NCBI GenBank assembly: GCA_038209775.1
Contig: JBBQXK010000012.1
Coordinates: 24,167 to 88,166 of the forward strand
Direction: 5' to 3'
DNA from: JBBQXK01 sp038209775
GTDB lineage: Bacteria > Pseudomonadota > Alphaproteobacteria > Rhodobacterales > Rhodobacteraceae
Length of the DNA stretch: 64,000 nucleotides
This document shows, in pieces, positions 40,355 to 49,587 of the stretch. The notes below the pieces were generated by a model that saw only the letters and a program-made list of their open reading frames with translations, had not been told where the DNA came from and did no database searches. Numbering within the stretch: position 1 is the first letter of the stretch; each line of letters starts with the position of its first letter. The position numbers and the translations under genes are program-made.

Positions 40355-41548
40355 TTACCCCTTGACCGCCTTCACGATCTTCTGCGCCGCATCCGCCAGG
40401 TCGTCGCCCGAAATCACGTTCAGCCCGGACTCGGCAATGATCTTCTTGCCCAGCTCCACATTCGTCCCCTCAAGCCGCACCACCAGCGGCACCTTGAGGC
40501 CGACCTCTTTCACCGCCGCGATGATGCCCTCGGCGATGATGTCGCAGCGCATGATGCCGCCAAAGATGTTGACGAGGATGCCTTTGACCTTGGGGTCAGA
40601 GGTGATGATCTTGAACGCCTCGGTCACCTTTTCCTTGGTGGCCCCACCGCCCACGTCCAGAAAGTTGGCGGGTTCCGCGCCATAAAGCTTGATAATGTCC
40701 ATGGTGGCCATCGCAAGGCCCGCCCCGTTCACCATGCAGCCGATCTCGCCGTCCAGCGTGATGTAGTTGAGGTCGAACTTGGCGGCGGCCAATTCCTTGG
40801 GGTCTTCCTCGGATTCGTCCTTCAGCGCCATGATGTCGGGGTGGCGGTACATGGCGTTGCCGTCAAAACCCATCTTGGCGTCCAGGAGTTTCAGCGACCC
40901 GTCCTTGAGCACGCAGAAGGGGTTGATTTCCAGCATGTCCATGTCTTTTTCGGTGAACAGCCGGTACAGGTTTTTCACGATGCCCACGCATTGCTTGACC
41001 TGATTGCCGGTCAGCCCCAGCGCAAAGGCCACGCGGCGGCCGTGGAAATCTGACAGGCCGGTGGCGGGGTCAACGTCGAAGGTGATGATCTTGTCAGGGG
41101 TGTCGTGGGCCACATCCTCGATGTTCATGCCGCCTTCGGTGGACACGACAAAGCTGATGCGGCTGGTCTTGCGGTCGATCAGGACGGCCAGATAGAATTC
41201 ACGGTCGATGTCGCTGCCGTCTTCGATGTAGATGCGGTTGACCTGCTTGCCTGCCGCCCCGGTCTGGATCGTGACCAGCGTGCGGCCCAGCATCTGGCGG
41301 GCAAATTCGGCGGCCTCACCAACCGAACGGGCAAGGCGCACGCCGCCCTTTTCACCCGCTTCGGGTTCCTTGAACTTGCCTTTGCCGCGCCCGCCGGCGT
41401 GGATCTGCGCCTTGACCACCCACAGGGGGCCATCCAGTTCACCCGCCGCCGTCTTGGCCTCTTCGGCGCGCAGGACCACGCGGCCATCGGACACGGGGAT
41501 GCCATAGCTGCGCAAAAGCGCCTTGGCCTGGTATTCATGGATGTTCAT
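40355..41548 (-). CDS. sucC: Succinate-CoA ligase (ADP-forming) subunit beta
   Basis: A 397-residue ATP-grasp subunit. MNIHEYQAKALLRSYGIPV fixes the start at 41548; KAQIHAGGRGKGKFKEP forms the nucleotide site, and EINPFCVLKDGSLKLLDAKMGFDGNAMYRH and LVNIFGGIMRCDIIAEGI are the later signatures. It is the first gene after a 158-base gap that holds a paired GTGATCAC element, presumably the main promoter of the sucC-to-lpdA direction. Confidence 0.98.
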   Translation of the reverse strand: MNIHEYQAKALLRSYGIPVSDGRVVLRAEEAKTAAGELDGPLWVVKAQIHAGGRGKGKFKEPEAGEKGGVRLARSVGEAAEFARQMLGRTLVTIQTGAAGKQVNRIYIEDGSDIDREFYLAVLIDRKTSRISFVVSTEGGMNIEDVAHDTPDKIITFDVDPATGLSDFHGRRVAFALGLTGNQVKQCVGIVKNLYRLFTEKDMDMLEINPFCVLKDGSLKLLDAKMGFDGNAMYRHPDIMALKDESEEDPKELAAAKFDLNYITLDGEIGCMVNGAGLAMATMDIIKLYGAEPANFLDVGGGATKEKVTEAFKIITSDPKVKGILVNIFGGIMRCDIIAEGIIAAVKEVGLKVPLVVRLEGTNVELGKKIIAESGLNVISGDDLADAAQKIVKAVKG

Positions 41549-41654
41549 TGCGGGTCCCGTACAGGTGATCGTCAGGGGCGGCATGGCATAGAAAACAGGC
41601 GTTTCAAATCGGCATCTGGCGAAGGCCGCAGTTTTCACGCGGAAATCGACATAT

Positions 41655-41685
41655 TGTGATCACACTTTTTAAGGGTGTGATCACA
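41655..41685 (-). promoter_or_regulatory. Paired GTGATCAC operator upstream of sucC
   Basis: Two palindromic octamers GTGATCAC at 41656-41663 and 41677-41684, start-to-start 21 bp. On the minus strand the spacer contains CCTTAAAAA. The same element, 27 of 31 bases identical and in the same orientation to the downstream gene, lies upstream of sdhC (51118-51148). It is 107-137 bases before the sucC start. The cognate regulator is not identified. Confidence 0.8.
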
Positions 41686-41707
41686 GAGGCCACCAACGGC
41701 TGGCGAC

Positions 41708-42898
41708 TCAGTTCAGGAACACCGCGAACAGCGCCGCATCGCCCTGCACGATGTCGGTGAAATCCCACCAGCTTTGGGCAGTCACGCGCGGCCCTTTCTC
41801 GGCATAGGGCAACAGCCCCTCGCCCTGCACAAAGGTGATGATGTCGATGGCGGGCGGGTTTTCGAATATCTTCTTGAGGTTCAGCCCCGCCTCGGCCCCC
41901 ATCCGCCAGTGCGGCACCAGAAGACGCCCCTCAAGCATGCCCTCGGCATCGGCCAGCACGGCCTGCCAGCGTTTGCCGGTGCCGGGCGGCATCGGCAGAC
42001 CAAGCGCCGAAGTCTGCATGTCGTTCGGCACCCATTCCATCGCGTTGTCAGTCTCGGCCTCGACCAGCCGCCAGAAGCGGCGGTTGTCGGCGATCATCGC
42101 CAGAAGGTGGCCATGCGCCTTTAGCGCAAGCGCGGCATCGGGCGGATCGGCCAATGCCAGAAGGATCATCGCGGCGCGGTCGACCTGACGGCCGAACATC
42201 ATGTCCATCGCGTTCGGCGGCGGCGTGGTGCCCCACAGCGCCTGCATCGCCCCGGACGAGGCGATGACGCGTTCAACCACCGGTCCGGGGTCGAAAGCCA
42301 GCGCGGTGGTGGCAAAGGCCGACAGGAACTGGGTATAGGCCGACAGCCAGGCCGCATCGGCGGTGTCGAACCGCACGATGGGGTCTTGTGGCATCTCGGT
42401 TCCAAACCGCCCGATCCCGGCCAATGTCAGCCCGGCGATGGCCGCCATTTCCTCGCCCTGATCGCGCGTGCCGTTGGCGTTGATGTCGAACCACAGGTCG
42501 GACAGGCGGACCTCCAACGCGAAATCCTGATCGCCAAGGGCCATCAGGGCGGTTCGCGCATCGGCCATGCGGGCATCGGCCTGGTCAAAGAGGGTGACGA
42601 TGTCGTTCGCGGCAAAGGGCCGTGCTGCGGGGTTTTCGGGGATCGGCAGGCGCAACAGCGGCAATTCCGACCAGTCGGCGCGGATGCCCGTCTGCCAGCG
42701 CAGTTGCAGGGCGCCCTCGACCCCCGACAGGAACCGGATACCGGCCAGCGCGAACAACTCATCAGGTTTCGGTTCGGCAAGGGCTGCAAGCCGCGCCTCG
42801 GTTGCGGCAAGGCCGGTGGTGCCGATCTCGGACGACAGGGTCAGATCGGCGAGGGCGGGGGTGGTGGTCATGGCAAGGGCCAGGAGGGCAGCGCGCAT
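41708..42898 (-). CDS. Secreted protein of unknown function
   Basis: A 396-residue exported protein. AAGGAG lies 7 bases before ATG 42898, whose product opens with MRAALLALAMTTTPALAD, a Sec signal. The mature sequence includes LWFDINANGTRDQGEE, which resembles a single calcium-binding loop (DxNxNGxxD). It is one of the accessory genes in the TCA block, upstream of sucC and separated from it by the paired operator. No family is recognised. Confidence 0.78.
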   Translation of the reverse strand: MRAALLALAMTTTPALADLTLSSEIGTTGLAATEARLAALAEPKPDELFALAGIRFLSGVEGALQLRWQTGIRADWSELPLLRLPIPENPAARPFAANDIVTLFDQADARMADARTALMALGDQDFALEVRLSDLWFDINANGTRDQGEEMAAIAGLTLAGIGRFGTEMPQDPIVRFDTADAAWLSAYTQFLSAFATTALAFDPGPVVERVIASSGAMQALWGTTPPPNAMDMMFGRQVDRAAMILLALADPPDAALALKAHGHLLAMIADNRRFWRLVEAETDNAMEWVPNDMQTSALGLPMPPGTGKRWQAVLADAEGMLEGRLLVPHWRMGAEAGLNLKKIFENPPAIDIITFVQGEGLLPYAEKGPRVTAQSWWDFTDIVQGDAALFAVFLN

Positions 42899-42985
42899 CA
42901 GAAAGCTCCTTCGTGTCAATCAGCGCAGGATGCGCCGGGGCGGGGGATGCCGCAATGGGGTTCGGGGTAAGGATTTCCCGCCTGT

Positions 42986-43651
42986 TCAGTCAGGCACCGC
43001 CAGACACAGCACCTGCCCGCGCGGCAGGCGGGTATCGCGGACGCTGGCCACGAACCCGGCGGCGCGCGTGTCGTGCACCACCTGGGCCCCGGTGCGGTGG
43101 TAGGGGGGGCGGTCGGGGTGGGTGACGGCACCGCTTGCCTGTCGCAGAGGGCCATCGTGGCCGTCGGGGGCCAGAAACACCGTGAAGGCCAGACACCGCA
43201 GCACCGGCAACCGCGCCCGGATGCGGGCGAGCGCCGGGGCAAGCTGGTCGGCGGGCAGGTGGGTAAAGACGGCAAACGCGATGGCAAAGTCGATGGTCGC
43301 GGGCACGCCCGGCAAGGCGAAATCCGCATCCTCGATCAGGTGCGACAGCGGCAGGCGGTCTTTCGCCGCCAGTTCCACGTCGTACCCCCGCCGCAGCAGC
43401 GCACCCGATGCATCGGTGGCCCAGTAGTTGCCCGGCGCAAGGTACGGCACCGCCTGCCGCCCCAGCCGCAACGCACCTGCACCAATGTCCAACAGGCCGT
43501 GCTGCGACTGCATCCCTGCGGCGCGCAGAAGGTCAAGCTGGATCCGGCCCGTTTCCTCCCACCAGCCGCCGGTGATTTCGCGGTGCCGTCCCGCAGCCAG
43601 TGCCCGGTCGTAAAAGCCGGGGACAGCATAGGGCGAGGGGGGGCGTTTCAT
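42986..43651 (-). CDS. Class I SAM-dependent methyltransferase
   Basis: A 221-residue protein with motif I HGLLDIGAGALRLGRQAVPYL, an acidic strand end YWATDASGALL and the post-motif FAIAFAVFTHLPADQLAPALARI. The N-terminal FYDRALAAGRHREITGGWW is found in small methyltransferases that act near polysaccharide loci. Substrate unknown. It starts divergently from the first RTX gene. Confidence 0.87.
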   Translation of the reverse strand: MKRPPSPYAVPGFYDRALAAGRHREITGGWWEETGRIQLDLLRAAGMQSQHGLLDIGAGALRLGRQAVPYLAPGNYWATDASGALLRRGYDVELAAKDRLPLSHLIEDADFALPGVPATIDFAIAFAVFTHLPADQLAPALARIRARLPVLRCLAFTVFLAPDGHDGPLRQASGAVTHPDRPPYHRTGAQVVHDTRAAGFVASVRDTRLPRGQVLCLAVPD

Positions 43652-43825
43652 GCAGGCTTTCCGCGTCGGGGCCGCTGTCCCCTACGCCCGGCCGTGCGCC
43701 GCAACAAGGTGCGTGCCTTGCCCCTATCCCGCCCTTCGGCCCCGAATTGTTGCCAGTCTTGCCATAGTTCGGCCCTCATCTTTCGTTAACCAACAGGGGA
43801 ACGCTTATGTTGACGGGGATTTCCC

Positions 43826-45073
43826 ATGGCTGATCCTGTTGTGCCGCCGCTCTGGACGATCCTGACCGGCACTGGTCTGGACGAAAAACTGGTCGGCGGG
43901 TTCATGGCCGACCTGATCTATGGCGGGGCCGGCAACGACCGCGTCTTTGGTCTGGAAAGCGCGGACCTGATCTATGGCGGGGCCGGGGATGACGACCTGT
44001 TCGGCGATCTGGATGCGGACACGCTTTATGGCGGCTCGGGCAATGACCGTCTGTTTGGCGGCGAGGATCACGACAGCCTGTATGGCGATGCAGGCGATGA
44101 CAGCATCGAAGGCGGCGTTGGCGAGGACCAGTTGTTCGGCGGCAGCGGCCGCGACAAGCTGTACGGCGGCAATGACAATGACCGGCTGTTCGGCGGGTCT
44201 GACGCGGATTCGCTGTACGGCGATGCGGGTGATGACTGGCTGGACGGCGGCGAAGGCACCGACCTGATCTATGGCGGCAGCGGGGCCGACACGATGTACG
44301 GCGGTTGGGACAATGACACGCTGGACGGCGGTTCGGGCCGGGACCAGTTGTTCGGCGATGCCGGAAATGACGTGCTGCGGGGCATGTCGGATGCCGACAG
44401 CCTGTATGGCGGCGACGGCAACGATTCGCTGTTCGGCGGGTCCAGCAACGATCTGGTTTTTGGCGGGGTCGGTAACGACCACCTGTATGGCGACGCGGGG
44501 AACGACAACCTGTCGGGCGGCGACGGGATCGACAAACTTTATGGCGGCAGCGGCCATGACCGGCTGGACGGCGGCAACCAGAACGACCACCTGTATGGCG
44601 CGGGCGAAAACGATACGCTTTACGGCGGTTCGGGGCGCGACTGGCTGTCGGGCGGCGACGCAAATGATCTGATCTATGGCGGATCGGACGTTGATTCGAT
44701 CTATGGCAACGACGGCAATGATTCGATCTACGGTGATGCGGGCGCGGATTCGCTGTTTGGCGGTGACGGCAATGACCTGCTGGAAGGTGGTGCGAACGCC
44801 GACGTTCTGACAGGGGGCCGGGGGGCCGATACATTTGTCTTTATGAGGGGCAGCGGCGTTGACAAGGTCACTGACTTTGCCGGGACCGAGGGGGACCGGC
44901 TGGTTCTGGATTCATCGCTCTGGGGCGGCGGCAATCCCAGTACCGAAGATATCGTGGCCAAGTTTGGCGTGGACCTTGGGGCGTCGCTGCAACTGACCTT
45001 CGGCAGCGAAAAGATCCTGCTGACCACGGATGCAAGCCTGTCCGACCTGTCACAGTGGATCACGATCATCTGA
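43826..45073 (+). CDS. RTX repeat calcium-binding protein 1
   Basis: A 415-residue extracellular protein made almost wholly of GGxGxDxUx nonapeptides (residues about 25-335: YGGAGNDRVFG, YGGSGNDRLFG and so on), which bind Ca2+ and fold as a beta-roll after secretion. The end, GADTFVFMRGSGVDKVTDFAGTEGDRLVLD to SQWITII, is the C-terminal region of type I secretion substrates. There is no N-terminal signal peptide and no enzymatic domain. No ABC/MFP exporter genes are nearby. It is plus-strand inside an otherwise minus-strand block and is followed 227 bases later by a paralogue. Confidence 0.95.
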   Translation: MADPVVPPLWTILTGTGLDEKLVGGFMADLIYGGAGNDRVFGLESADLIYGGAGDDDLFGDLDADTLYGGSGNDRLFGGEDHDSLYGDAGDDSIEGGVGEDQLFGGSGRDKLYGGNDNDRLFGGSDADSLYGDAGDDWLDGGEGTDLIYGGSGADTMYGGWDNDTLDGGSGRDQLFGDAGNDVLRGMSDADSLYGGDGNDSLFGGSSNDLVFGGVGNDHLYGDAGNDNLSGGDGIDKLYGGSGHDRLDGGNQNDHLYGAGENDTLYGGSGRDWLSGGDANDLIYGGSDVDSIYGNDGNDSIYGDAGADSLFGGDGNDLLEGGANADVLTGGRGADTFVFMRGSGVDKVTDFAGTEGDRLVLDSSLWGGGNPSTEDIVAKFGVDLGASLQLTFGSEKILLTTDASLSDLSQWITII

Positions 45074-45300
45074 TCCTGTCCGGACCGTTGCAGCCCGCCC
45101 CGGAACGCGCGTTCGGCACAGCTTTCGCGTTGCGCCGCCGGCCGGTGGAATGCGAACGCGATGCTGTTTCCACCAGACCTGACTGTGTGATTGTTTACGA
45201 TTCGGAAATAATTTGCAGCGGTTGCCGCCATTTGCCCCAAATCAGACACAGTTGGCCGCTTTGTGCAGGGTGAAGGTTCACTGCTGATACGGGGCGCATC

Positions 45301-46659
45301 ATGGCCATTCTTCCCAAGACACTGCATGGCACCAGCCTTGCCAACACGATCATCGGCCTTTCCGCCCATGAGATCGTGCAGGCCTATGGTGGCAACGATA
45401 CCGTCAGGGCCGAGGCTGGCAACGATACGGTCTATGGCGGGGCCGGGAAGGACTGGCTTTATGGCGGCACCGGCACCGATCAGGTGTTCGGCGGTGCGGA
45501 TGATGACACCCTGGATGGCGGTTCGGGCAACGACGTTCTGTCTGGCGACGCGGGTCACGATGCGGGATATGGCGGGGCGGACAAAGACAAGCTGTTTGGC
45601 GGCGACGGAAACGACACGCTTTATGGCGGATCGGGCAATGACCTGGTCGATGGCGGGGCCGACGATGACAGGCTCTATGGCGATTCCGGCGATGACAGGC
45701 TGATTGCCGGCGATGGCAACGACGCGCTCTTTGGCGGCAACGACAAGGATTCGCTGTACGGTGGTGCTGGCAACGATACGCTTGACGGTGGTTCCGGCGA
45801 TGACCGGCTGTTCGGCGAATTGGGCGACGACCTTTTGCAGGCAGGATCGGGGAATGACGCGCTGTTCGGCGATGTGGGCAACGATACGCTGCAGGGCGGG
45901 TCGGGCGACGATCTGCTGTATGCCGGGGCGGGCAATGACTCGGTCATGGGCGAATCCGGGAATGATGTTCTGTCCGGCGATATCGGGGCTGACTTCTTGT
46001 ATGGCGGTGATGGCAACGACACGCTGACCGGCGGGGCGGATGCCGACCGGCTGTATGGCGGCGGGGCATATGATGTGGTCTTTGGCGGCATCGGGGCCGA
46101 TCAGGCCTATGGCGGCGACGGGCACGACAGCCTGTCCGGCGGGTCCGACGGCGATCTGATCTATGGCGGCAACGACCACGACACGCTGATGGGCGATTCG
46201 GGCGCGGATACGCTGTTCGGTGGGGCGGGGTCGGACCGGCTGGATGGAGGCACCGGCAGCGATATGCTGTCGGGGGGTGACGGGGCGGATGTGTTCGTCT
46301 TTGGTCCCGGGGCGTCGCGCGACACGATCACCGATTTCGACCTTGCCGAAGGCGACCGGATCGCGCTGGACGACGCGCTGTGGACCGGGACATTGACGGC
46401 AGAACAGGTGGTTGCCCGGTTCGGGGTGATATCGGGGGGCACGATGCAGACGCAGAACGCCGCGTCCAGTGGTGTCTACGTGTTGCCGGGGCTGTCGGCA
46501 CTCTTTGGATTTCCGCTTGGGGGTGGCCAATCCGGGGGCGGCCAATCGGGGGCAACAGCCGGCCGCGATGTCATGCTTTCGTTCAACGGGACCGACGTGC
46601 TGCACATTCAGAACTTCACCGGACTGGCTGATCTTGCGGCCGCCATCGACATCATCTGA
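45301..46659 (+). CDS. RTX repeat calcium-binding protein 2
   Basis: A 452-residue paralogue: MAILPKTLHGTSLANTIIGL, then RTX nonapeptides over about residues 35-335 and a C-terminal domain with ADVFVFGPGASRDTITDFDLAEGDRIALD, ending FTGLADLAAAIDII, like the first protein's terminal II. A Gly/Gln/Ser-rich insertion (LGGGQSGGGQSGATAG) sits in the C-terminal domain. It is predicted to be secreted by a type I system encoded elsewhere. The 227-base gap before it shows no gene. Confidence 0.95.
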   Translation: MAILPKTLHGTSLANTIIGLSAHEIVQAYGGNDTVRAEAGNDTVYGGAGKDWLYGGTGTDQVFGGADDDTLDGGSGNDVLSGDAGHDAGYGGADKDKLFGGDGNDTLYGGSGNDLVDGGADDDRLYGDSGDDRLIAGDGNDALFGGNDKDSLYGGAGNDTLDGGSGDDRLFGELGDDLLQAGSGNDALFGDVGNDTLQGGSGDDLLYAGAGNDSVMGESGNDVLSGDIGADFLYGGDGNDTLTGGADADRLYGGGAYDVVFGGIGADQAYGGDGHDSLSGGSDGDLIYGGNDHDTLMGDSGADTLFGGAGSDRLDGGTGSDMLSGGDGADVFVFGPGASRDTITDFDLAEGDRIALDDALWTGTLTAEQVVARFGVISGGTMQTQNAASSGVYVLPGLSALFGFPLGGGQSGGGQSGATAGRDVMLSFNGTDVLHIQNFTGLADLAAAIDII

Positions 46660-46665
46660 GGCGCA

Positions 46666-46695
46666 GCGGCCCCGGGGCAGACGCCCCGGGGCCGC
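46666..46695. terminator. Bidirectional hairpin between RTX 2 and mdh
   Basis: A perfect 13-bp stem GCGGCCCCGGGGC / GCCCCGGGGCCGC with an AGAC loop, between convergent stops. No U tract on either side. Confidence 0.7.
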
Positions 46696-46707
46696 CATGC
46701 ACAGGTG

Positions 46708-47670
46708 TCACGCCAGCGACGGGTCGATCACCTTGCACGCCGCCAGAAGACCGCGCACCGCGTCGGTCGATTTGTCGAACATCGCCTGTTCGGCAGCGTT
46801 CAGCTTGATATCCACGATCTTCTCGACACCCCCGGCCCCCAGGATGACCGGCACGCCGACATAAAGCCCGTTCAACCCGAACTGCCCGTCGGCCCAGGCC
46901 GCGCAGGGCAAAAGGCGCTTCTGGTCCTTGAGGAAGCTTTCTGCCATCTCGATGGCACTGGCAGCGGGCGCATAGAACGCCGACCCGGTTTTCAGCAACG
47001 CCACAATCTCGGCCCCGCCATCACGGGTGCGCTGCACGATGCCGTCAAGCCGTTCCTGCGTGGTCCAGCCCATGGTCACAAGGTCGGGCAACGGGATGCC
47101 CGCCACGGTGGAATAGCGCACCAGTGGCACCATCGTGTCGCCATGTCCGCCCAGCACAAAGGCCGTCACATCGCGCATCGACACGCCGAATTCGAGGCTG
47201 AGGAAATGGCGGAACCGGGCGCTGTCCAGCACCCCCGCCATGCCGATCACCCGGTGATGCGGCAGGCCCGAAAACTCACGCAGGGCCCAGACCATGGCGT
47301 CAAGGGGGTTGGTGATGCAGATCACAAAGGCGTCGGGCGCGTGGGCCTTGATCCCCTCGCCCACCGATTTCATCACCTTGAGGTTGATGCCCAGAAGGTC
47401 ATCCCGGCTCATCCCCGGTTTGCGCGCGACGCCGGCGGTGACGATACACACCTGCGCACCGGCGATATCGGCATAGTCGCTGGTGCCCTTCATCGTGGCG
47501 TCGAACTTGGCCGCCGGGCCGGACTGCGCGATATCCAGCGCCTTGCCCTGCGGCACGCCGTCGGCGATGTCGAACAGCACGACGTCGCCGAGTTCCTTCT
47601 GTGCGGCAAGATGGGCGAGCGTGCCGCCGATCTGACCGGCACCGATCAGGGCAATCTTGGGTCTGGCCAT
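46708..47670 (-). CDS. mdh: Malate dehydrogenase
   Basis: A 320-residue LDH-type NAD-dependent enzyme converting malate to oxaloacetate. NAD motif IALIGAGQIGGTLAHL with Asp34 (VLFDIAD) selecting NAD, mobile-loop region GVARKPGMSRDDLLGIN, and catalytic His176 in GGHGDTMVPLVRYS. ATG 47670 gives MARPKIALIG, the normal family start. It heads the minus-strand TCA block and is divergent from the TauE/SafE gene. Confidence 0.98.
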   Translation of the reverse strand: MARPKIALIGAGQIGGTLAHLAAQKELGDVVLFDIADGVPQGKALDIAQSGPAAKFDATMKGTSDYADIAGAQVCIVTAGVARKPGMSRDDLLGINLKVMKSVGEGIKAHAPDAFVICITNPLDAMVWALREFSGLPHHRVIGMAGVLDSARFRHFLSLEFGVSMRDVTAFVLGGHGDTMVPLVRYSTVAGIPLPDLVTMGWTTQERLDGIVQRTRDGGAEIVALLKTGSAFYAPAASAIEMAESFLKDQKRLLPCAAWADGQFGLNGLYVGVPVILGAGGVEKIVDIKLNAAEQAMFDKSTDAVRGLLAACKVIDPSLA

Positions 47671-47812
47671 AAGGGCTCTCCGGGCTGGGGGATGATGCCG
47701 CAATGCCTAAGGCGCTTCGCCGTCCGGTGCAAGGTTTCTGCGCTGCGGCGGGGGGCAGGTCTTGCCATTGCCGTGCCTTGGGGTAGGCAGGCAGGCCAAG
47801 GGGGAACGTGGC

Positions 47813-48556
47813 ATGGACTGGGCGTTCTGGACGGCGGCGGTTGTAGCGGCGATCTGTGTGGGCATGGGCAAGGGCGGGATCCCGATGGTGGGGATGCTGG
47901 GCGTGCCGGTGTTGTCGCTGATGATTTCGCCCGTCGCAGCGGCAGGGCTGTTGCTGCCGATCTACGTGGTTTCGGATGGCTTTGGCCTATGGGCCTATCG
48001 CCACGACTGGAACGGCCGCGTCATCGCGATCATGGCGGCGGGGATGACCGTCGGGGTGGGCCTTGGCTGGGCCACGGCCAGCACCGTGTCCGAGCAACTG
48101 GTGACGCTGCTGGTTGGGATGATCGGGCTGGTCTTTGCCGCCGTCACCCTGTTGCGCCGCAACGTCACCCCCGCGCCACGGCCTGCAAGCGTCGCACCGG
48201 GGCTATTCTGGGGCACGATCACCGGATTCACCAGCTTTGTCAGCCATGCGGGCGCGCCGCCGTATCAGGTGTATGTCCAGCCGTTGGGCCTGTCCAAGGC
48301 CGCCTTTGCGGGCACCTCGACCATCGCCTTTGCCTATGTCAACCTGATCAAGCTGGTGCCCTACTGGTTCCTTGGCCAGATCTCGCCCGCCAGCCTGTCG
48401 GTTGCGGTTTGGCTTGCGCTGCCCGCCGCACTGGCGGTGTTCGCAGGGGTGCGGCTGGTGCGGGTGCTGCCGGAACGGCTGTTCTTCCGGCTGATCACAT
48501 GGGCCTTGCTGGTGATCTCGCTGCGCCTGATCTGGCAAGGGCTTAGCCCGGCCTGA
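47813..48556 (+). CDS. TauE/SafE family membrane exporter
   Basis: A 247-residue integral membrane protein with about eight hydrophobic spans and the family repeats GMGKGGIPMVGMLGVPVLSLMISPVAAAGLLLPI and ITGFTSFVSHAGAPPYQVYVQPLGLSKAAFAGTS. Members export sulfite, sulfoacetate or related anions; substrate unknown. GGGGAAC precedes ATG 47813. The 3' end overlaps the convergent rhodanese gene by 14 bases, and that rhodanese fits a sulfur-related role. Confidence 0.92.
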   Translation: MDWAFWTAAVVAAICVGMGKGGIPMVGMLGVPVLSLMISPVAAAGLLLPIYVVSDGFGLWAYRHDWNGRVIAIMAAGMTVGVGLGWATASTVSEQLVTLLVGMIGLVFAAVTLLRRNVTPAPRPASVAPGLFWGTITGFTSFVSHAGAPPYQVYVQPLGLSKAAFAGTSTIAFAYVNLIKLVPYWFLGQISPASLSVAVWLALPAALAVFAGVRLVRVLPERLFFRLITWALLVISLRLIWQGLSPA

Positions 48557-48980
48557 CCGGCAGGCCCCGGGCGATCCAGCCAGGCCCGGCGGCTGACCCC
48601 AGCATGCCTTCGGGCACATCAATGATCCCGGTAAATCCTGCGTCCGCCAATCGCGCCGCCAACCGCGACGACCGCACGCCGCGCGCACAAATCAGCGCGA
48701 CGGGTGCGGTGGGATCATTGCCCGAAAGCCGCGCAAGGGCGGCTTCGAAATCGGGGGTCCGCATGTCCAGCGGATGCGCGCCCTCACCCACACCAGTCAG
48801 CGCCCATTCATCGGGGCGGCGAATGTCGATCAGGGTCAGCGTGCCGTCTGTGGCCGCGCGGTAGGCCTGTTCGGCGTCGAGTTTGAGGCCATCAAACCGG
48901 CGGGGCCACAGTGCGGCAAGGGCGGCAACACCCGCCCCGCCGCCAATCAGCAGAAACCCCCGTCGTCGCAGCATCTGCAC
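48543..48980 (-). CDS. Exported rhodanese domain protein
   Basis: A 145-residue protein with an N-terminal twin-arginine-like signal or anchor (RRRGFLLIGGGAGVAALAAL) and one rhodanese domain: LTLIDIRRPDEWALTGV and the active-site loop ICARGVRSSR with Cys98. It would transfer sulfane sulfur in the periplasm. It is convergent with the TauE/SafE exporter and overlaps it by 14 bases. Confidence 0.92.
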   Translation of the reverse strand: MQMLRRRGFLLIGGGAGVAALAALWPRRFDGLKLDAEQAYRAATDGTLTLIDIRRPDEWALTGVGEGAHPLDMRTPDFEAALARLSGNDPTAPVALICARGVRSSRLAARLADAGFTGIIDVPEGMLGSAAGPGWIARGLPVRPG

Positions 48981-49064
48981 CCCCTTTGTGCCCTATCTGG
49001 CGCAGGGAAATCCGCATGCCGCAAGTCACATCCGGGCGAGGCCGCCCGGTGTTCCGCTGCCGTC

Positions 49065-49382
49065 TCAGGCGGGGTCGCCCTTGGCGGGCAATTCCTCGAC
49101 CACCGCCTCAAACCCCTGGCCGCTGGCGACAAGGCAGGTCATGCCTTGCGGCGTCGTGACGGTGATCGTCCAGGTTCCAGTGTCGGCGGCGGCATAAACC
49201 TCCATCACCGTGTTGTTCGCGGCGACGCCGATCGAGCGGCGGGTTTCGGCATATTTCTGGGCAAGTTGCGCCACCACGGCGGCGCGCGGGCCGCATTGCG
49301 GCTGGCCCTGTGCGGTGGCGGGAAGCGATGTCAGGATAAGCCCGGCAAACCCGAGCGACGCTATCATAAGGTCCTTGGTCAT
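49065..49382 (-). CDS. Secreted protein of unknown function
   Basis: A 105-residue product with signal peptide MTKDLMIASLGFAGLILTSLPATAQG (cleavage at TAQ-G). The mature part, QPQCGPRAAVVAQLAQKYAETRRSIGVAANNTVMEVYAAADTGTWTITVTTPQGMTCLVASGQGFE, has two cysteines and recurs in Rhodobacterales annotations without a function. ATG 49382 is chosen for the signal peptide. Confidence 0.78.
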   Translation of the reverse strand: MTKDLMIASLGFAGLILTSLPATAQGQPQCGPRAAVVAQLAQKYAETRRSIGVAANNTVMEVYAAADTGTWTITVTTPQGMTCLVASGQGFEAVVEELPAKGDPA

Positions 49383-49587
49383 TGCGTTGGCCTTTCGGTC
49401 AAGGGTTGATCGCACTCAGGCTGCGCCCGAGGTGCAAAAAGAGAGTTAACCCCCCGAACGTCGATACCATGGCCGTGACCCGACATTTTCGCGGATGGTC
49501 ATGGCGGGGATGCGGCGGTAGGTATCGGACAAAGGCGACTCAAATGGCCGTTCCCCCGGGGAACGGTCGGGCAGCGGGGGTGCGGGA

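Noticed and set aside
43826..46659. Possible CRISPR-like or VNTR repeat array
   Set aside because: The DNA periodicity of 27 bases comes from RTX nonapeptide codons; units are degenerate at the DNA level and encode an open protein frame.
44728..46698. A 656-codon minus-strand frame opposite the RTX genes
   Set aside because: Its apparent repeats (VIAxPAIxxI) are the antisense translation of the RTX nonapeptides, not a protein repeat family.
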